NCBI GenBank assembly: GCA_035295745.1
Contig: DATGIL010000030.1
Span: forward strand, 1 to 43,084
Source of the DNA: JAIQFL01 sp035295745
Lineage (GTDB): Bacteria > Acidobacteriota > Terriglobia > Bryobacterales > Bryobacteraceae
Direction of reading: 5' to 3'
Length of the DNA: 43,084 bases
The notes below the pieces were generated by a model. It saw nothing but the letters and a program-made list of their open reading frames with translations. It had not been told where the DNA came from and did not search any database. The translations under genes and the position numbers were made by a program. Positions 32,855-40,431 of the stretch are shown piece by piece. The first letter of the stretch is position 1; the number at the start of each line of letters is the position of its first letter.

Positions 32855-34564
32855 ATGACCTTCAGGCGTCTTCTCCTGCTTTCCGCCATTACAGGGGCGC
32901 TGGCAGCTACCGAGCCTGGAGAGGTCCGAATCCGCGGCGGAGCCTGGCAGCCGCCTCCCGCCCGCATTTCCGTCGAAACCAATCTCGTCGAAATCGGAGT
33001 CACCGTCCGCGACCACAAAGGCAACCCAGTGGACGGGCTCGTGGTCTCCGATTTCCAAGTGCTCGATGACGGCAAGGTCGTGCCCGTCACCTTTTTCAAC
33101 GAAAACAAGCCGCACGTCTCCAGCGCGTCCGGCGTGTCCGAGACGCGTCCCGGCACCGCTGCAGTCTCAGCACCGTCCGCCGATCCGCGTTCCCTGGCAC
33201 TCTACTTCGACGACACCCGCACCGAGCCGTTCGGACTGAATCGCGCCAAAGCGGCAGCGGAGAAACTCGTCTCGCACCTCCAGCCCGGCGACCTCGTTGG
33301 CATCTTCACTGCGACCGGCTCCGTCACCGAGGACCTCACCGACAATCCCGCGCACCTTTTGACTGCGCTTTCGCACCTGCGGGTGCATCCGCAGAGCGGC
33401 AGCCAGGGAATTGGCATCTGCCCCACGCTGACGCGCTACCAAGCCTATGGAATCATCTCGCGCAGTGACCTTGGGGCCAATAATGTCGCGCTCCGGGAGG
33501 CCATCGCCTGCAACTGCCTTGCGGGCGATGCCGACTGCCCGCGACGACAAGAGGGCGTCGTGCAATCGGCCGCGCAATCGGTATGGGAACAGACTCAGAT
33601 CGAGAATGAGGTTGCTCTCGACACGCTCGCCGTTGTGCTACGTCACCTCGCTACCGCGCCCGGAAAGCGCATTCTTCTGTGGATGTCGCCGGGCTTCCCT
33701 TCGGGGGCCATGGACCGTCCCATCGATCGCCTGATTGACCTGGCTGTACGCAATCGCATCGTAGTGAATTCGCTGGATTCCAGCGGCCTCGCGTCGTTCT
33801 CTCCGGAAGTGCTCAATACCCGCGACGGCACCCGCTACGAGTGGGCGCAGCGGACCATGAATCTTCGGCAGATGACCTTGACTGGCGTGATGGCTTCTCT
33901 GTCGCCGGCCACCGGCGGGCAGCTCGTCGTGAACACCAACGACTTCGACACGGCGATCCGCAGCCTCACCACTCCCACAGAAGCGATGTACATGCTCGGC
34001 ATCGCCCCCACGAGCGCAACCGACGACCAGTATCACTCGCTCAAGGTCATGCTCCGGAGATCCGGATCCTACAAAATCGAATCCCGTGCCGGGTACTTCG
34101 CCACCGTTCCCGAAAAGCAGCCGGAGAGGCCGCCCGCGAAGGCAGAGACTCCGCAGGAACGGATCGATCGCGTTGCCATTTCCAAGGACTCCCTGCAGGA
34201 TTTCCCCGCGACGGTAGAGGTCTCGGGTGCTCCCGCGAGCGATGGACAATTGAACATAAAGGTCATCACCACCGTGGATGCCAAGGGCTTGGTCTTTGAG
34301 GAGAAGGAGGCCCATCACCGGCAACAGTTGACCTTCGTGACCCTCCTCGAAGATAGCGCGGGGGCTTTCGTCGCGGGCAAGCAGGCGGTGATGGATCTGG
34401 CGCTCTCGGACGGCACCCTGGAGGATCTGCGGGCCCGCGGAATCCGCACGAGCACCTCTTTCACCGCGCCGCCGGGGACTTATGTGGTCCGGACCGTGGT
34501 CCGGGAGGCGACCAAGGATGGGTTAGCCGCTGCGCGGACACCCCTGGGGAATCCTCGAAAATGA
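32855..34564 (+). CDS. Acidobacterial VWFA-related secreted protein (TIGR03436 type)
   Basis: A 569-residue exported protein. The signal peptide is LLLLSAITGALAA. The N-terminal segment ISVETNLVEIGVTVRDHKG and VSDFQVLDDGKVVPVTFF is the hallmark lead-in of the acidobacterial VWFA-related family, followed by ALYFDDTRTEPFG and a von Willebrand-like fold with ILLWMSPGFPSG, and GGQLVVNTNDFDTAIRSL toward the end of the domain. About 150 C-terminal residues are beta-rich. Many copies occur in Solibacter-like genomes; function unknown, probably protein binding outside the cell. It stands alone between hairpins and the sigma-factor operon. Confidence 0.9.
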   Translation: MTFRRLLLLSAITGALAATEPGEVRIRGGAWQPPPARISVETNLVEIGVTVRDHKGNPVDGLVVSDFQVLDDGKVVPVTFFNENKPHVSSASGVSETRPGTAAVSAPSADPRSLALYFDDTRTEPFGLNRAKAAAEKLVSHLQPGDLVGIFTATGSVTEDLTDNPAHLLTALSHLRVHPQSGSQGIGICPTLTRYQAYGIISRSDLGANNVALREAIACNCLAGDADCPRRQEGVVQSAAQSVWEQTQIENEVALDTLAVVLRHLATAPGKRILLWMSPGFPSGAMDRPIDRLIDLAVRNRIVVNSLDSSGLASFSPEVLNTRDGTRYEWAQRTMNLRQMTLTGVMASLSPATGGQLVVNTNDFDTAIRSLTTPTEAMYMLGIAPTSATDDQYHSLKVMLRRSGSYKIESRAGYFATVPEKQPERPPAKAETPQERIDRVAISKDSLQDFPATVEVSGAPASDGQLNIKVITTVDAKGLVFEEKEAHHRQQLTFVTLLEDSAGAFVAGKQAVMDLALSDGTLEDLRARGIRTSTSFTAPPGTYVVRTVVREATKDGLAAARTPLGNPRK

Positions 34565-34632
34565 GCAAATTGTCTGCCAGCTTATTGTAATCAATAATTT
34601 AGGCGATGTTCACTAAGTTGTGACAGGGCAAC

Positions 34633-34654
34633 TGGGCACGGCAGGACTTGAACC
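34633..34654 (-). other. tRNA 3'-end-like fragment
   Basis: Read on the minus strand, GGTTCAAGTCC followed by TGCCGTGCCCA looks like the T-loop and acceptor 3' strand of a tRNA. The T-stem pairs poorly (two mismatches) and nothing tRNA-like lies upstream on that strand, so no tRNA gene is present. It may be a decayed remnant or a former attachment site. Confidence 0.35.
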
Positions 34655-34788
34655 GGGCTGTCAAAACTTTGTACACTTTTCTCAAGTTCGCACATTTCAG
34701 CTAGTGACGAATTTGCCACAGCCGCGTCCAAGTTCACAGGTAGGAAGATTGGGGAGTCGGTAAAAGGTCCTAGATAAAAAGTGGCGTT

Positions 34789-35400
34789 ATGGCGCAGGAT
34801 GCAGCCGGAGCGGTAGGCGCCCGTTTGAGTCCACAGGTTGATTCGCTAATTCGGGCTGCTCAACGCGGCGACCAGGAAGCATTTGAGCAACTGGTTCGCA
34901 CCTACGATCAGAGTGTGCTTCGGCTCGCGATGAATTTGTTGCGGTCGCCCGAAGATGCGCGGGACGTGTATCAGGAGGCCTTTCTGCGGGTCTACCGCAA
35001 CCTGCACGCGTTCCGGTTCGACTGCAGCTTTCACACCTGGCTGTACCGCATCGTCACGAATATCTGTCTCGACCAGCTCCGCAAACGTAAAGTGCGAAAA
35101 GAAGAATCCTCAGTCGTGGAGACGTCGGACGGCGCCATCGATCGCATGGACGCGTTTGAGGAAGAGGCAGCGCAGGCGGATCCCGAACGCAGCATGTGGA
35201 ATCGCCAGTTGAAGGACCGGATTGAGGACGCGCTGCGGGATCTCACCCCGCGGGAGCGGATGGTTTTTGAATTAAGGCATTACCAGGGGCTGCGATTGCG
35301 AAATATCGGCGAGATGCTGGGGACTACCGAAGAGGCCGCCAAGAACTGCCTCTTTCGGGCGACTCAGAAAATGCGATCGGTGCTGGGAGATTTCGTATGA
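34789..35400 (+). CDS. ECF RNA polymerase sigma factor (RpoE-like)
   Basis: A 203-residue sigma-70 family factor. Region 2 is seen in LRLAMNLLRSPEDARDVYQE and AFLRVYRNLHAFR with the promoter-melting segment FHTWLYRIVTNICLDQLRKR; region 4 is LTPRERMVFELRHYQGLRLR and a recognition helix GEMLGTTEEAAKNCLFRA. The stop overlaps the anti-sigma start (ATGA at 35397-35400). Such pairs normally autoregulate; the 224 bp upstream must hold the promoter, but I cannot assign its boxes. Target genes likely include the three genes that follow. Confidence 0.94.
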   Translation: MAQDAAGAVGARLSPQVDSLIRAAQRGDQEAFEQLVRTYDQSVLRLAMNLLRSPEDARDVYQEAFLRVYRNLHAFRFDCSFHTWLYRIVTNICLDQLRKRKVRKEESSVVETSDGAIDRMDAFEEEAAQADPERSMWNRQLKDRIEDALRDLTPRERMVFELRHYQGLRLRNIGEMLGTTEEAAKNCLFRATQKMRSVLGDFV

Positions 35401-36329
35401 CTTGCGATTCGGTTTCGAAGCTGATTCCGCTTTATTTTTACGGCGAGTTGACCCCCGATGAGGAAGACAAGGTAGAGGATCACCTTCACGAGTGCGCCGA
35501 ATGTACCAGCGCCCTGTCGCGCCAGCGGGCCATGGCGGCGGCTCTCGACCGGCGGCAAGCCGAAGTGCCGATGTTGCTGCTGGAGGATTGCCGCATGGAT
35601 TTGATGGCGGCCATCCAGGGTGGTGCGCCACGCACCGAGAAATCTTCCAAGGGACCCTGGACGCTTTTTCTAGAAGCCATGGGCTCAACGTTCGCGGGGT
35701 TAAACCGGCTGCAGCGGCCGGTGGGCGCGATGGCGCTCATAGCTTTGGGATTCGTCGCCGCGCGTTTGACCACCAACAGTCCGTCCGCCAATCCCATGGC
35801 GGGAACGGGATCGGGCGACGAAGTCTTCGCTACCGTTCGCTCAGTCCGTCCGGACAATGCCGGCCACGTACAGATTGCTTTCGACGAGACCCGCCGCCGC
35901 ACCGTTTCGGGCTCTATGGAAGATCGGAACATCCAGCAGTTGCTGCTCTCCGGAGCGCGCGAACAGGATGCATCGGTGCGGGTGGAGTCGGTGGGCGTGT
36001 TGAAGGATCGGGCCGGTTCGGGCGATGTGAAAGATGAGCTCCTCAACCGGCTGGTGAACGACCCCATCGTCGCGGTTCGGCTGGATGCCCTGAAAGGCTT
36101 GAAGCCTCTCCTGGCGGATGCCGCCGTACGAAAGACGTTGTTGCAGGTACTGCGGACCGACGACAATGCCGCCGTGCGCCAGGAAGTGGTGGATGTTCTG
36201 GTGGCGCAGCGAGACGGATCCCTGGTGAGTGCTCTGCAGAATGTGTACCAGCAGGAAGACAACAATACCATTCGCCTGAAGCTGGAAAAGGCGTTGAAGG
36301 AAATGAATGCTTCGATCGGCACTTTTTAG
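35397..36329 (+). CDS. Anti-sigma factor: zinc-binding domain, membrane segment and HEAT repeats
   Basis: A 310-residue membrane protein. The N-terminal ZAS-type zinc motif is H29-x3-C33-x2-C36 in DHLHECAECTSAL, which in related proteins clamps the sigma factor. One hydrophobic segment lies at about 108-124 (MALIALGFVAARL). The outer part contains helical repeats from about 165 to 305, with ASVRVESVGVLKD, VAVRLDALKGLKP and AAVRQEVVDVLVA, resembling HEAT/PBS-lyase repeats. The usual extracytoplasmic sensor is thus replaced by a protein-interaction scaffold. ATGA overlap with the sigma gene indicates coupled translation; it overlaps the next gene by 23 bp. Confidence 0.88.
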   Translation: MTCDSVSKLIPLYFYGELTPDEEDKVEDHLHECAECTSALSRQRAMAAALDRRQAEVPMLLLEDCRMDLMAAIQGGAPRTEKSSKGPWTLFLEAMGSTFAGLNRLQRPVGAMALIALGFVAARLTTNSPSANPMAGTGSGDEVFATVRSVRPDNAGHVQIAFDETRRRTVSGSMEDRNIQQLLLSGAREQDASVRVESVGVLKDRAGSGDVKDELLNRLVNDPIVAVRLDALKGLKPLLADAAVRKTLLQVLRTDDNAAVRQEVVDVLVAQRDGSLVSALQNVYQQEDNNTIRLKLEKALKEMNASIGTF

Positions 36330-37440
36330 CGCGCTGGCCATACTCGCGTTTCTGCCGTTTGCCGGAGCCCAAAAGGGTTTCACCTGCAAGAACGGGACCT
36401 GCGAGAAGGTCATTTACGGAACCGCCCCAGCAGCCGCTCGCCTGCGGGTGAACGCGCATGGACCCGTGAAGCTGCAAGGTGGAACCTCCCCGAACCTGCA
36501 GTATGTCGTGACCGTAACCGTCAGTGCCCGAACGGAGGCTGAGGCGCGCCGCTGGTTGCAGCAGTATGCAGTGCGGGTGATTTCGCAAGGGGACACGACG
36601 GTGCTGACCGCGCCGAATGGTCCTGTAGTGGCGGCCGTTCTACTGAAGACGCCGCGCCTCACTGGCGTCGAGATTTCAACGTCGGATGGCGCCGTGGAAG
36701 CGGATGGTGTGGATGGCCCCCTGGAGGTAGACACCGGCGCAGGCGCGCTCACGATCGATGGCATCGCGGGTGATTGCAAGCTGGCGACCGGCGGCGGCGA
36801 TGTGCATGTGGGCAAGATTGGTGGCTCGCTGCGGTGCACGACGGGAGCCGGCCATATTACGGTTGGCAGAGTAAAAGGCGAAGCCGTTCTCGAGACGATC
36901 GGCGGCGATATCGTGGCCAAAGAGACCGGCGGGCAGATTCACGCGACCACCGGCGGTGGCGGCGTCCATATTGGAACCGCCGGCGGCCCGGTGACGGCCA
37001 CCAGTGGCGGCGGGGAAATCATCGTCGAGAAGGCCAACGGGATTGCCACAGTTCGCAATATGGCGGGACCGGTGCAGGTATGGTCTTCGGCTGGAGTGCG
37101 CTGCGACTCAGGTAGCGGCGGCATTCACGTGAGCAACATTTCGGGCCCGATGCGGGTCTCCACGTCATGGGGTAGCATCGTGGCCAATCTGCTGGGGAGC
37201 CGGTTGGGCGAATCATATCTCGCAACGGGCAACGGTGACATCACGGTAGTAATTCCGTCTAACGTGGGTGTAACGATTCAGGCCCAGAACAACTTGCGGA
37301 TCGTCTCCGATTTTCGTGAGATTGCGATTCGCCGGCAGGGTCCGCAGTTGATTGCGGAGGGGCCCTTGAATGGCGGCGGCCCCCTGCTGCAGATCTCGGG
37401 CCTGGGTGGCACGATCTTTCTGAAACGGCAAGCAAAGTAA
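36307..37440 (+). CDS. Exported DUF4097-like beta-helix protein
   Basis: A 377-residue exported protein with signal peptide ALFSALAILAFLPFAGAQ. Most of the mature chain is a series of short glycine-rich beta repeats: VEISTSDGAVEADGVDGPLE, VDTGAGALTIDGIAG, LATGGGDVHVGKIGG and CTTGAGHITVGRV. This is the pattern of the DUF4097/putative adhesin family, a beta-helix fold. Two cysteines (CKNGTC) lie early in the mature part. The start at ATG 36307 overlaps the anti-sigma gene by 23 bp. DUF4097 proteins often lie beside sigma/anti-sigma pairs. An envelope or adhesion role is inferred. Confidence 0.82.
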   Translation: MLRSALFSALAILAFLPFAGAQKGFTCKNGTCEKVIYGTAPAAARLRVNAHGPVKLQGGTSPNLQYVVTVTVSARTEAEARRWLQQYAVRVISQGDTTVLTAPNGPVVAAVLLKTPRLTGVEISTSDGAVEADGVDGPLEVDTGAGALTIDGIAGDCKLATGGGDVHVGKIGGSLRCTTGAGHITVGRVKGEAVLETIGGDIVAKETGGQIHATTGGGGVHIGTAGGPVTATSGGGEIIVEKANGIATVRNMAGPVQVWSSAGVRCDSGSGGIHVSNISGPMRVSTSWGSIVANLLGSRLGESYLATGNGDITVVIPSNVGVTIQAQNNLRIVSDFREIAIRRQGPQLIAEGPLNGGGPLLQISGLGGTIFLKRQAK

Positions 37441-37456
37441 ACCGGTGAGGTGAGCG

Positions 37457-38422
37457 ATGAGAACTCGTTTGGGTGTAGGAATGATCCTTGTGGCCGCGGC
37501 GAGCTGGTTGACGCCCGCTTTCGGCCAGGTCGGCACGGTGCGGCCGCGGGCGCGGTCGGCCGCCGCTGTCTCGACTCCGGGGTATCTCGGCATCGGCGCG
37601 CAGGACGTCGATGGCGATCGCGCCAAGGCGCTGAAGCTTCCCGAAGTTCGCGGCGCGGAGATCACTAACGTTATGGACGACGGGCCTGCGGCGAAAGCCG
37701 GATTCCAGAAGGGCGATGTCGTCCTGGAGTACAACGGGCAGCGCGTCGAAGGCATCGATCAGTTGACCCGTATGGTCGGGGAGACGCCCGCCGGACGACA
37801 GGTCAAGGTTCAGGTTTGGCGAAACGGGGCGACGATGACGCTCACTCCGACCCTTGAGAACAGCCACACGATGGTTTTCAGCGGCGGCGGGACTCTGAAT
37901 TTCCCCGAAATGCGGATTCCGGAGATTACGATTCCGCCGATTCCGCCGATGGAACTGCCACGCTTCTCTATGTCCTACCAGAACCCCACTTTGGGAATCA
38001 TCGGGGAGGGTCTGGGGCAGGAGGAACAGTTCGCTGAGTTTCTGGGCGTGAAAGATGGCGTGCTGGTGAAGTCGGTCAGCAAGGATTCCCCCGCCGAGAA
38101 GGCCGGCATCAAGGCCGGCGATGTGATCGTGAAGATTGACGACTCCAAGGTGTCCACGTCTCGTGAGATCACCAGTGTGCTGCGCTCCGTGCGTTCGAAG
38201 AAGACGGTGACGGTTCTGGTTGTGCGGAACAAAAAGGAGATGCCGATCACAGTGACGATCGAGACCGCCAGTACCGGCGCAGTGCGGGCCAATATCACCG
38301 GCCCGTGGGTGGTCGCGACGCCTGCGGTAGAAATGCGGATGGGGCCTCTGATGATCGTCAAGCGGCCCGTGGGTTTCAAGCCCCTCGTGCTCCAGTTTCC
38401 GGCCCAGGATCGCCTGATCTAG
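37457..38422 (+). CDS. Exported protein with two PDZ domains (HtrA-like, no protease domain)
   Basis: A 321-residue exported protein, signal peptide MILVAAASWLTPAFG. Two PDZ domains are visible: about 40-115 (GYLGIGAQDV, NVMDDGPAAKAGFQKGDVVL) and about 175-270 (LGIIGEGLG, VSKDSPAEKAGIKAGDVIVK). They are joined by a Pro-rich linker (IPEITIPPIPPMELP). No serine-protease domain is present, so it may present or sense peptides rather than cut them. GAGGTGAGC precedes ATG 37457. It is the last of four coupled genes. The last ten codons (VLQFPAQDR) lie in a 28-bp sequence repeated 199 bp downstream, so the C-terminus may have been altered by that duplication. Confidence 0.85.
   Translation: MRTRLGVGMILVAAASWLTPAFGQVGTVRPRARSAAAVSTPGYLGIGAQDVDGDRAKALKLPEVRGAEITNVMDDGPAAKAGFQKGDVVLEYNGQRVEGIDQLTRMVGETPAGRQVKVQVWRNGATMTLTPTLENSHTMVFSGGGTLNFPEMRIPEITIPPIPPMELPRFSMSYQNPTLGIIGEGLGQEEQFAEFLGVKDGVLVKSVSKDSPAEKAGIKAGDVIVKIDDSKVSTSREITSVLRSVRSKKTVTVLVVRNKKEMPITVTIETASTGAVRANITGPWVVATPAVEMRMGPLMIVKRPVGFKPLVLQFPAQDRLI
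38386..38413 (+). repeat. Direct repeat, left copy
   Basis: 28 bp, identical to 38585-38612 except one base (C at 38392 versus A at 38591). It encodes the end of the PDZ protein. The last 21 bases match perfectly. Confidence 0.9.
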
Positions 38423-38432
38423 ACGTTTAGAC

Positions 38433-38580
38433 GTGGCGCAAACACTATGTTTGCCGTCTCGACACTCCTGTCGGGACTTTTCGGGTGTGTACGAATTCCG
38501 CTCTCGAAAAAAAACTTGGCGAACAGCTGAAAAGCGCTGAGGGAGTCCTCGACGCGGCAAAGAGGGTGTTTGCGCCGCAC
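38433..38580 (-). repeat. Palindromic element, copy 2 (about 148 bp)
   Basis: Left end GTGGCGCAAACACT and right end GGTGTTTGCGCCGCAC share the 11-bp core GGCGCAAACAC as an inverted repeat. The left 47 bases match the complement of the right 48 bases of the unit at 30253-30382 at about 44 positions, so this copy is inverted relative to that one. The right half differs. It separates the convergent PDZ and methyltransferase genes and has no coding capacity. Confidence 0.75.
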
Positions 38581-38584
38581 CCTA

Positions 38585-38612
38585 CGTGCTACAGTTTCCG
38601 GCCCAGGATCGC
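38585..38612 (+). repeat. Direct repeat, right copy
   Basis: 28 bp matching 38386-38413 with one mismatch. Read on the minus strand it encodes the last residues AILGRKL and stop of the methyltransferase gene, an ending typical for such enzymes; the single mismatch falls in that stop codon. Confidence 0.9.
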
Positions 38613-40028
38613 ATAATCCAAGGAACCGAAGAAGGCGTCGCGGAATCGCTCCGGCAGCAGTTCCAGCGACGGCATGGATTCCCTTGCCGGCGCCAGGCGC
38701 CGCACCTCGATATTCCCGACGCCAAACTCCTCCAGATAAAACGCCAGTAACGGATGGGGCACGGGACGCGTGTGCGTCGGGTCCAGGTAGAAGTGCGTAG
38801 CGAAGATCGCCAGGCATTCCGGATTCGGCGTCTCGATCGCGATCACCCCGCCGCGCGAGAGCCGGCTGGCGGCTAGTTTGACCATCTCCGGCAATCGCTC
38901 GGGGGGAAGATGCTCGACGACCTGCGAGCAAAAGATTCCGTCGAGCGCCGCTTCCGGCAAAGCCTGCAAATACTCGTAGAGATCCGCCACTTCGGCATCC
39001 AGTTGCTTGTGACGGCAGAGCGCCACCGACTCTTCGCTCAGATCGATGCCGCGCGCCGGAACGTTCGCATCGCGCATCATCTCCAAAAATTCGCCGCGGC
39101 CACATCCTATGTCCAGGACGCTGCGGCATTGTGCGAAGTAGGGCAAGTAAAACTTCTGCCCGTTCTTCACGTACTCTTCCGACCCGCGGAAACGCTCGGC
39201 GAAGCGGCCGTAGTCAAAGGGCAAACTGTGTTCGGCCTCGCGTCTCGGCTCTGTAGCCGGCGCCGCAGGAGCTTCGGCCGCGGGACGGATCACCGCGCGT
39301 TGCCGGATGGTCCGGAGCTCGGAGTGAATCAGCCGCTCGTATTCCAACCGAATGCGCTCCAGGTCCGCCCACAGCCGCTGCTGGATATCCATATTCGCCC
39401 GCCCCAAAGCGCCTTCGAAATCGGTGTGCTGTGCATGAAGAGCGTCGCGGTAGGTGGCATCCATCATGTCGGCACGATGCTGAAACGCCCCCTGCAAGTC
39501 CGCCACGCTGCGCAGGAACTGCATCTCGTTCTGCTGCAGCTTACGCTCCCATTCGAAGCGCCACTCGGCCCAGTGATTGCGAATATCCTTCAACTCTTCG
39601 CCGATCTTCTCCTCTTCACCGATCCGGCCCGCCAGCACTTCGATGCGTCCATTCAGCTCCGCGCCCAAGGTCACCAAGGCGCGATTGGCATCCGCCAGCG
39701 CTTCCAGGGTGCTGTCGATACAGGCCACGATTTTGCGATTGAAGTCGACCTGCTCGCGCACATGCCAGTCGAGTACGCGGGCCACCATGCGCTTCCAGCT
39801 CTGGACCAGCGCATTGACGATCCCACCGCGCCGCGGATTCACGGTCCCGATCGCGGCCACCTTACCCATCGCGCGATCGCGCGCGTGAAGCAGCGGCATC
39901 AGATCGGGCAGCGCGATCTGGGGCACTCCCGGCGACGCGCCGTTCCCTGCCGGCATCCCCTGCGGATGGCGCGCGCGTACGCGGTCCCGGACTTCCTGCA
40001 AAATCGCGAGCAGTTCAGCGCTTTCCAC
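38589..40028 (-). CDS. SAM-dependent methyltransferase with long coiled-coil N-terminal region
   Basis: A 479-residue protein. Residues about 60-265 are helical and rich in charged residues with coiled-coil character (LEALADANRALVTLGAEL, IGEEEKIGEELKDIRNHW, DLERIRLEYERLIHSELR). The class I methyltransferase domain follows: motif I VLDIGCGRGEFLEMM, then ARGIDLSEESVALCR, DGIFCSQVVEHLPP and GGVIAIETPNPE, ending DYAILGRKL. The combination resembles methyltransferases of polysaccharide chain-length control or surface-sugar clusters, but no glycan genes are nearby. It overlaps queF by 14 bp at its start. Substrate unknown. Confidence 0.85.
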   Translation of the reverse strand: MESAELLAILQEVRDRVRARHPQGMPAGNGASPGVPQIALPDLMPLLHARDRAMGKVAAIGTVNPRRGGIVNALVQSWKRMVARVLDWHVREQVDFNRKIVACIDSTLEALADANRALVTLGAELNGRIEVLAGRIGEEEKIGEELKDIRNHWAEWRFEWERKLQQNEMQFLRSVADLQGAFQHRADMMDATYRDALHAQHTDFEGALGRANMDIQQRLWADLERIRLEYERLIHSELRTIRQRAVIRPAAEAPAAPATEPRREAEHSLPFDYGRFAERFRGSEEYVKNGQKFYLPYFAQCRSVLDIGCGRGEFLEMMRDANVPARGIDLSEESVALCRHKQLDAEVADLYEYLQALPEAALDGIFCSQVVEHLPPERLPEMVKLAASRLSRGGVIAIETPNPECLAIFATHFYLDPTHTRPVPHPLLAFYLEEFGVGNIEVRRLAPARESMPSLELLPERFRDAFFGSLDYAILGRKL

Positions 40029-40431
40029 GCTTCGAGCTCCGTTTGGTTGGGCGAGTCCAGGTGGCCGTCACGATCGTGCCGAGTCCTCCGCGCGGCGCAA
40101 AATCGCCAATCACTGTGGCCATCTTGGGCTTCGCCGCGTTCACCACATCGCGCAGCACGCGATTCACCACATTCTCCTGAAAGATGCCCAGATTTCGATA
40201 GGCCAGCAGGTACATCTTGTACGACTTCAACTCCAGGCAGTGCCGCTCCGGAACGTATCGCAGCACCAGCTTGCCGAAATCCGGGAGCCCGGTCTTGGGA
40301 CAGACGGATGTGAACTCCGGAATCACGATCTCGATCTCGTAATCCGGGTACTGATTCGGCCAAGTCTCGATCTCCGGTAGAGGTGCGTCGACCCCCGACC
40401 TGGCGTGTTCATCGGTATATTCGCGTTTCAT
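40015..40431 (-). CDS. queF: NADPH-dependent 7-cyano-7-deazaguanine reductase QueF
   Basis: Reduces preQ0 to preQ1 in queuosine tRNA-modification synthesis. The 138-residue product is the short, unimodular type. It has the covalent catalytic cysteine and aspartate in FTSVCPKTGLPDFG (Cys 44, Asp 51) and the QueF signature LELKSYKMYLLAYRN at 67-80, plus FQENVVNRVLRD. ATG 40431 overlaps the preceding stop (ATGA), and the rest of the longer frame upstream only shadows that gene. Other queuosine genes (queC, queD, queE, tgt) are not in the window. Confidence 0.96.
   Translation of the reverse strand: MKREYTDEHARSGVDAPLPEIETWPNQYPDYEIEIVIPEFTSVCPKTGLPDFGKLVLRYVPERHCLELKSYKMYLLAYRNLGIFQENVVNRVLRDVVNAAKPKMATVIGDFAPRGGLGTIVTATWTRPTKRSSKRGKR

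Noticed and set aside
34619..34625. Second TGTCACA (minus strand) as another ECF41 promoter
   Set aside because: No CGTC occurs at the right spacing, and it points into the 3' end of the VWFA gene.
34600..34700. Intact tRNA gene
   Set aside because: Only a T-arm/acceptor-like 22-mer is present, with two T-stem mismatches and no D-arm or anticodon arm.
37457..38422. Calling the PDZ protein a DegP/HtrA protease
   Set aside because: No trypsin-like domain or GNSGG-type serine motif exists; only two PDZ domains follow the signal peptide.
38910..39120. Palindromic element copies acting as insertion sequences with their own gene
   Set aside because: Neither copy (130 and 148 bp) can encode a transposase, and no transposase gene is found in the window.
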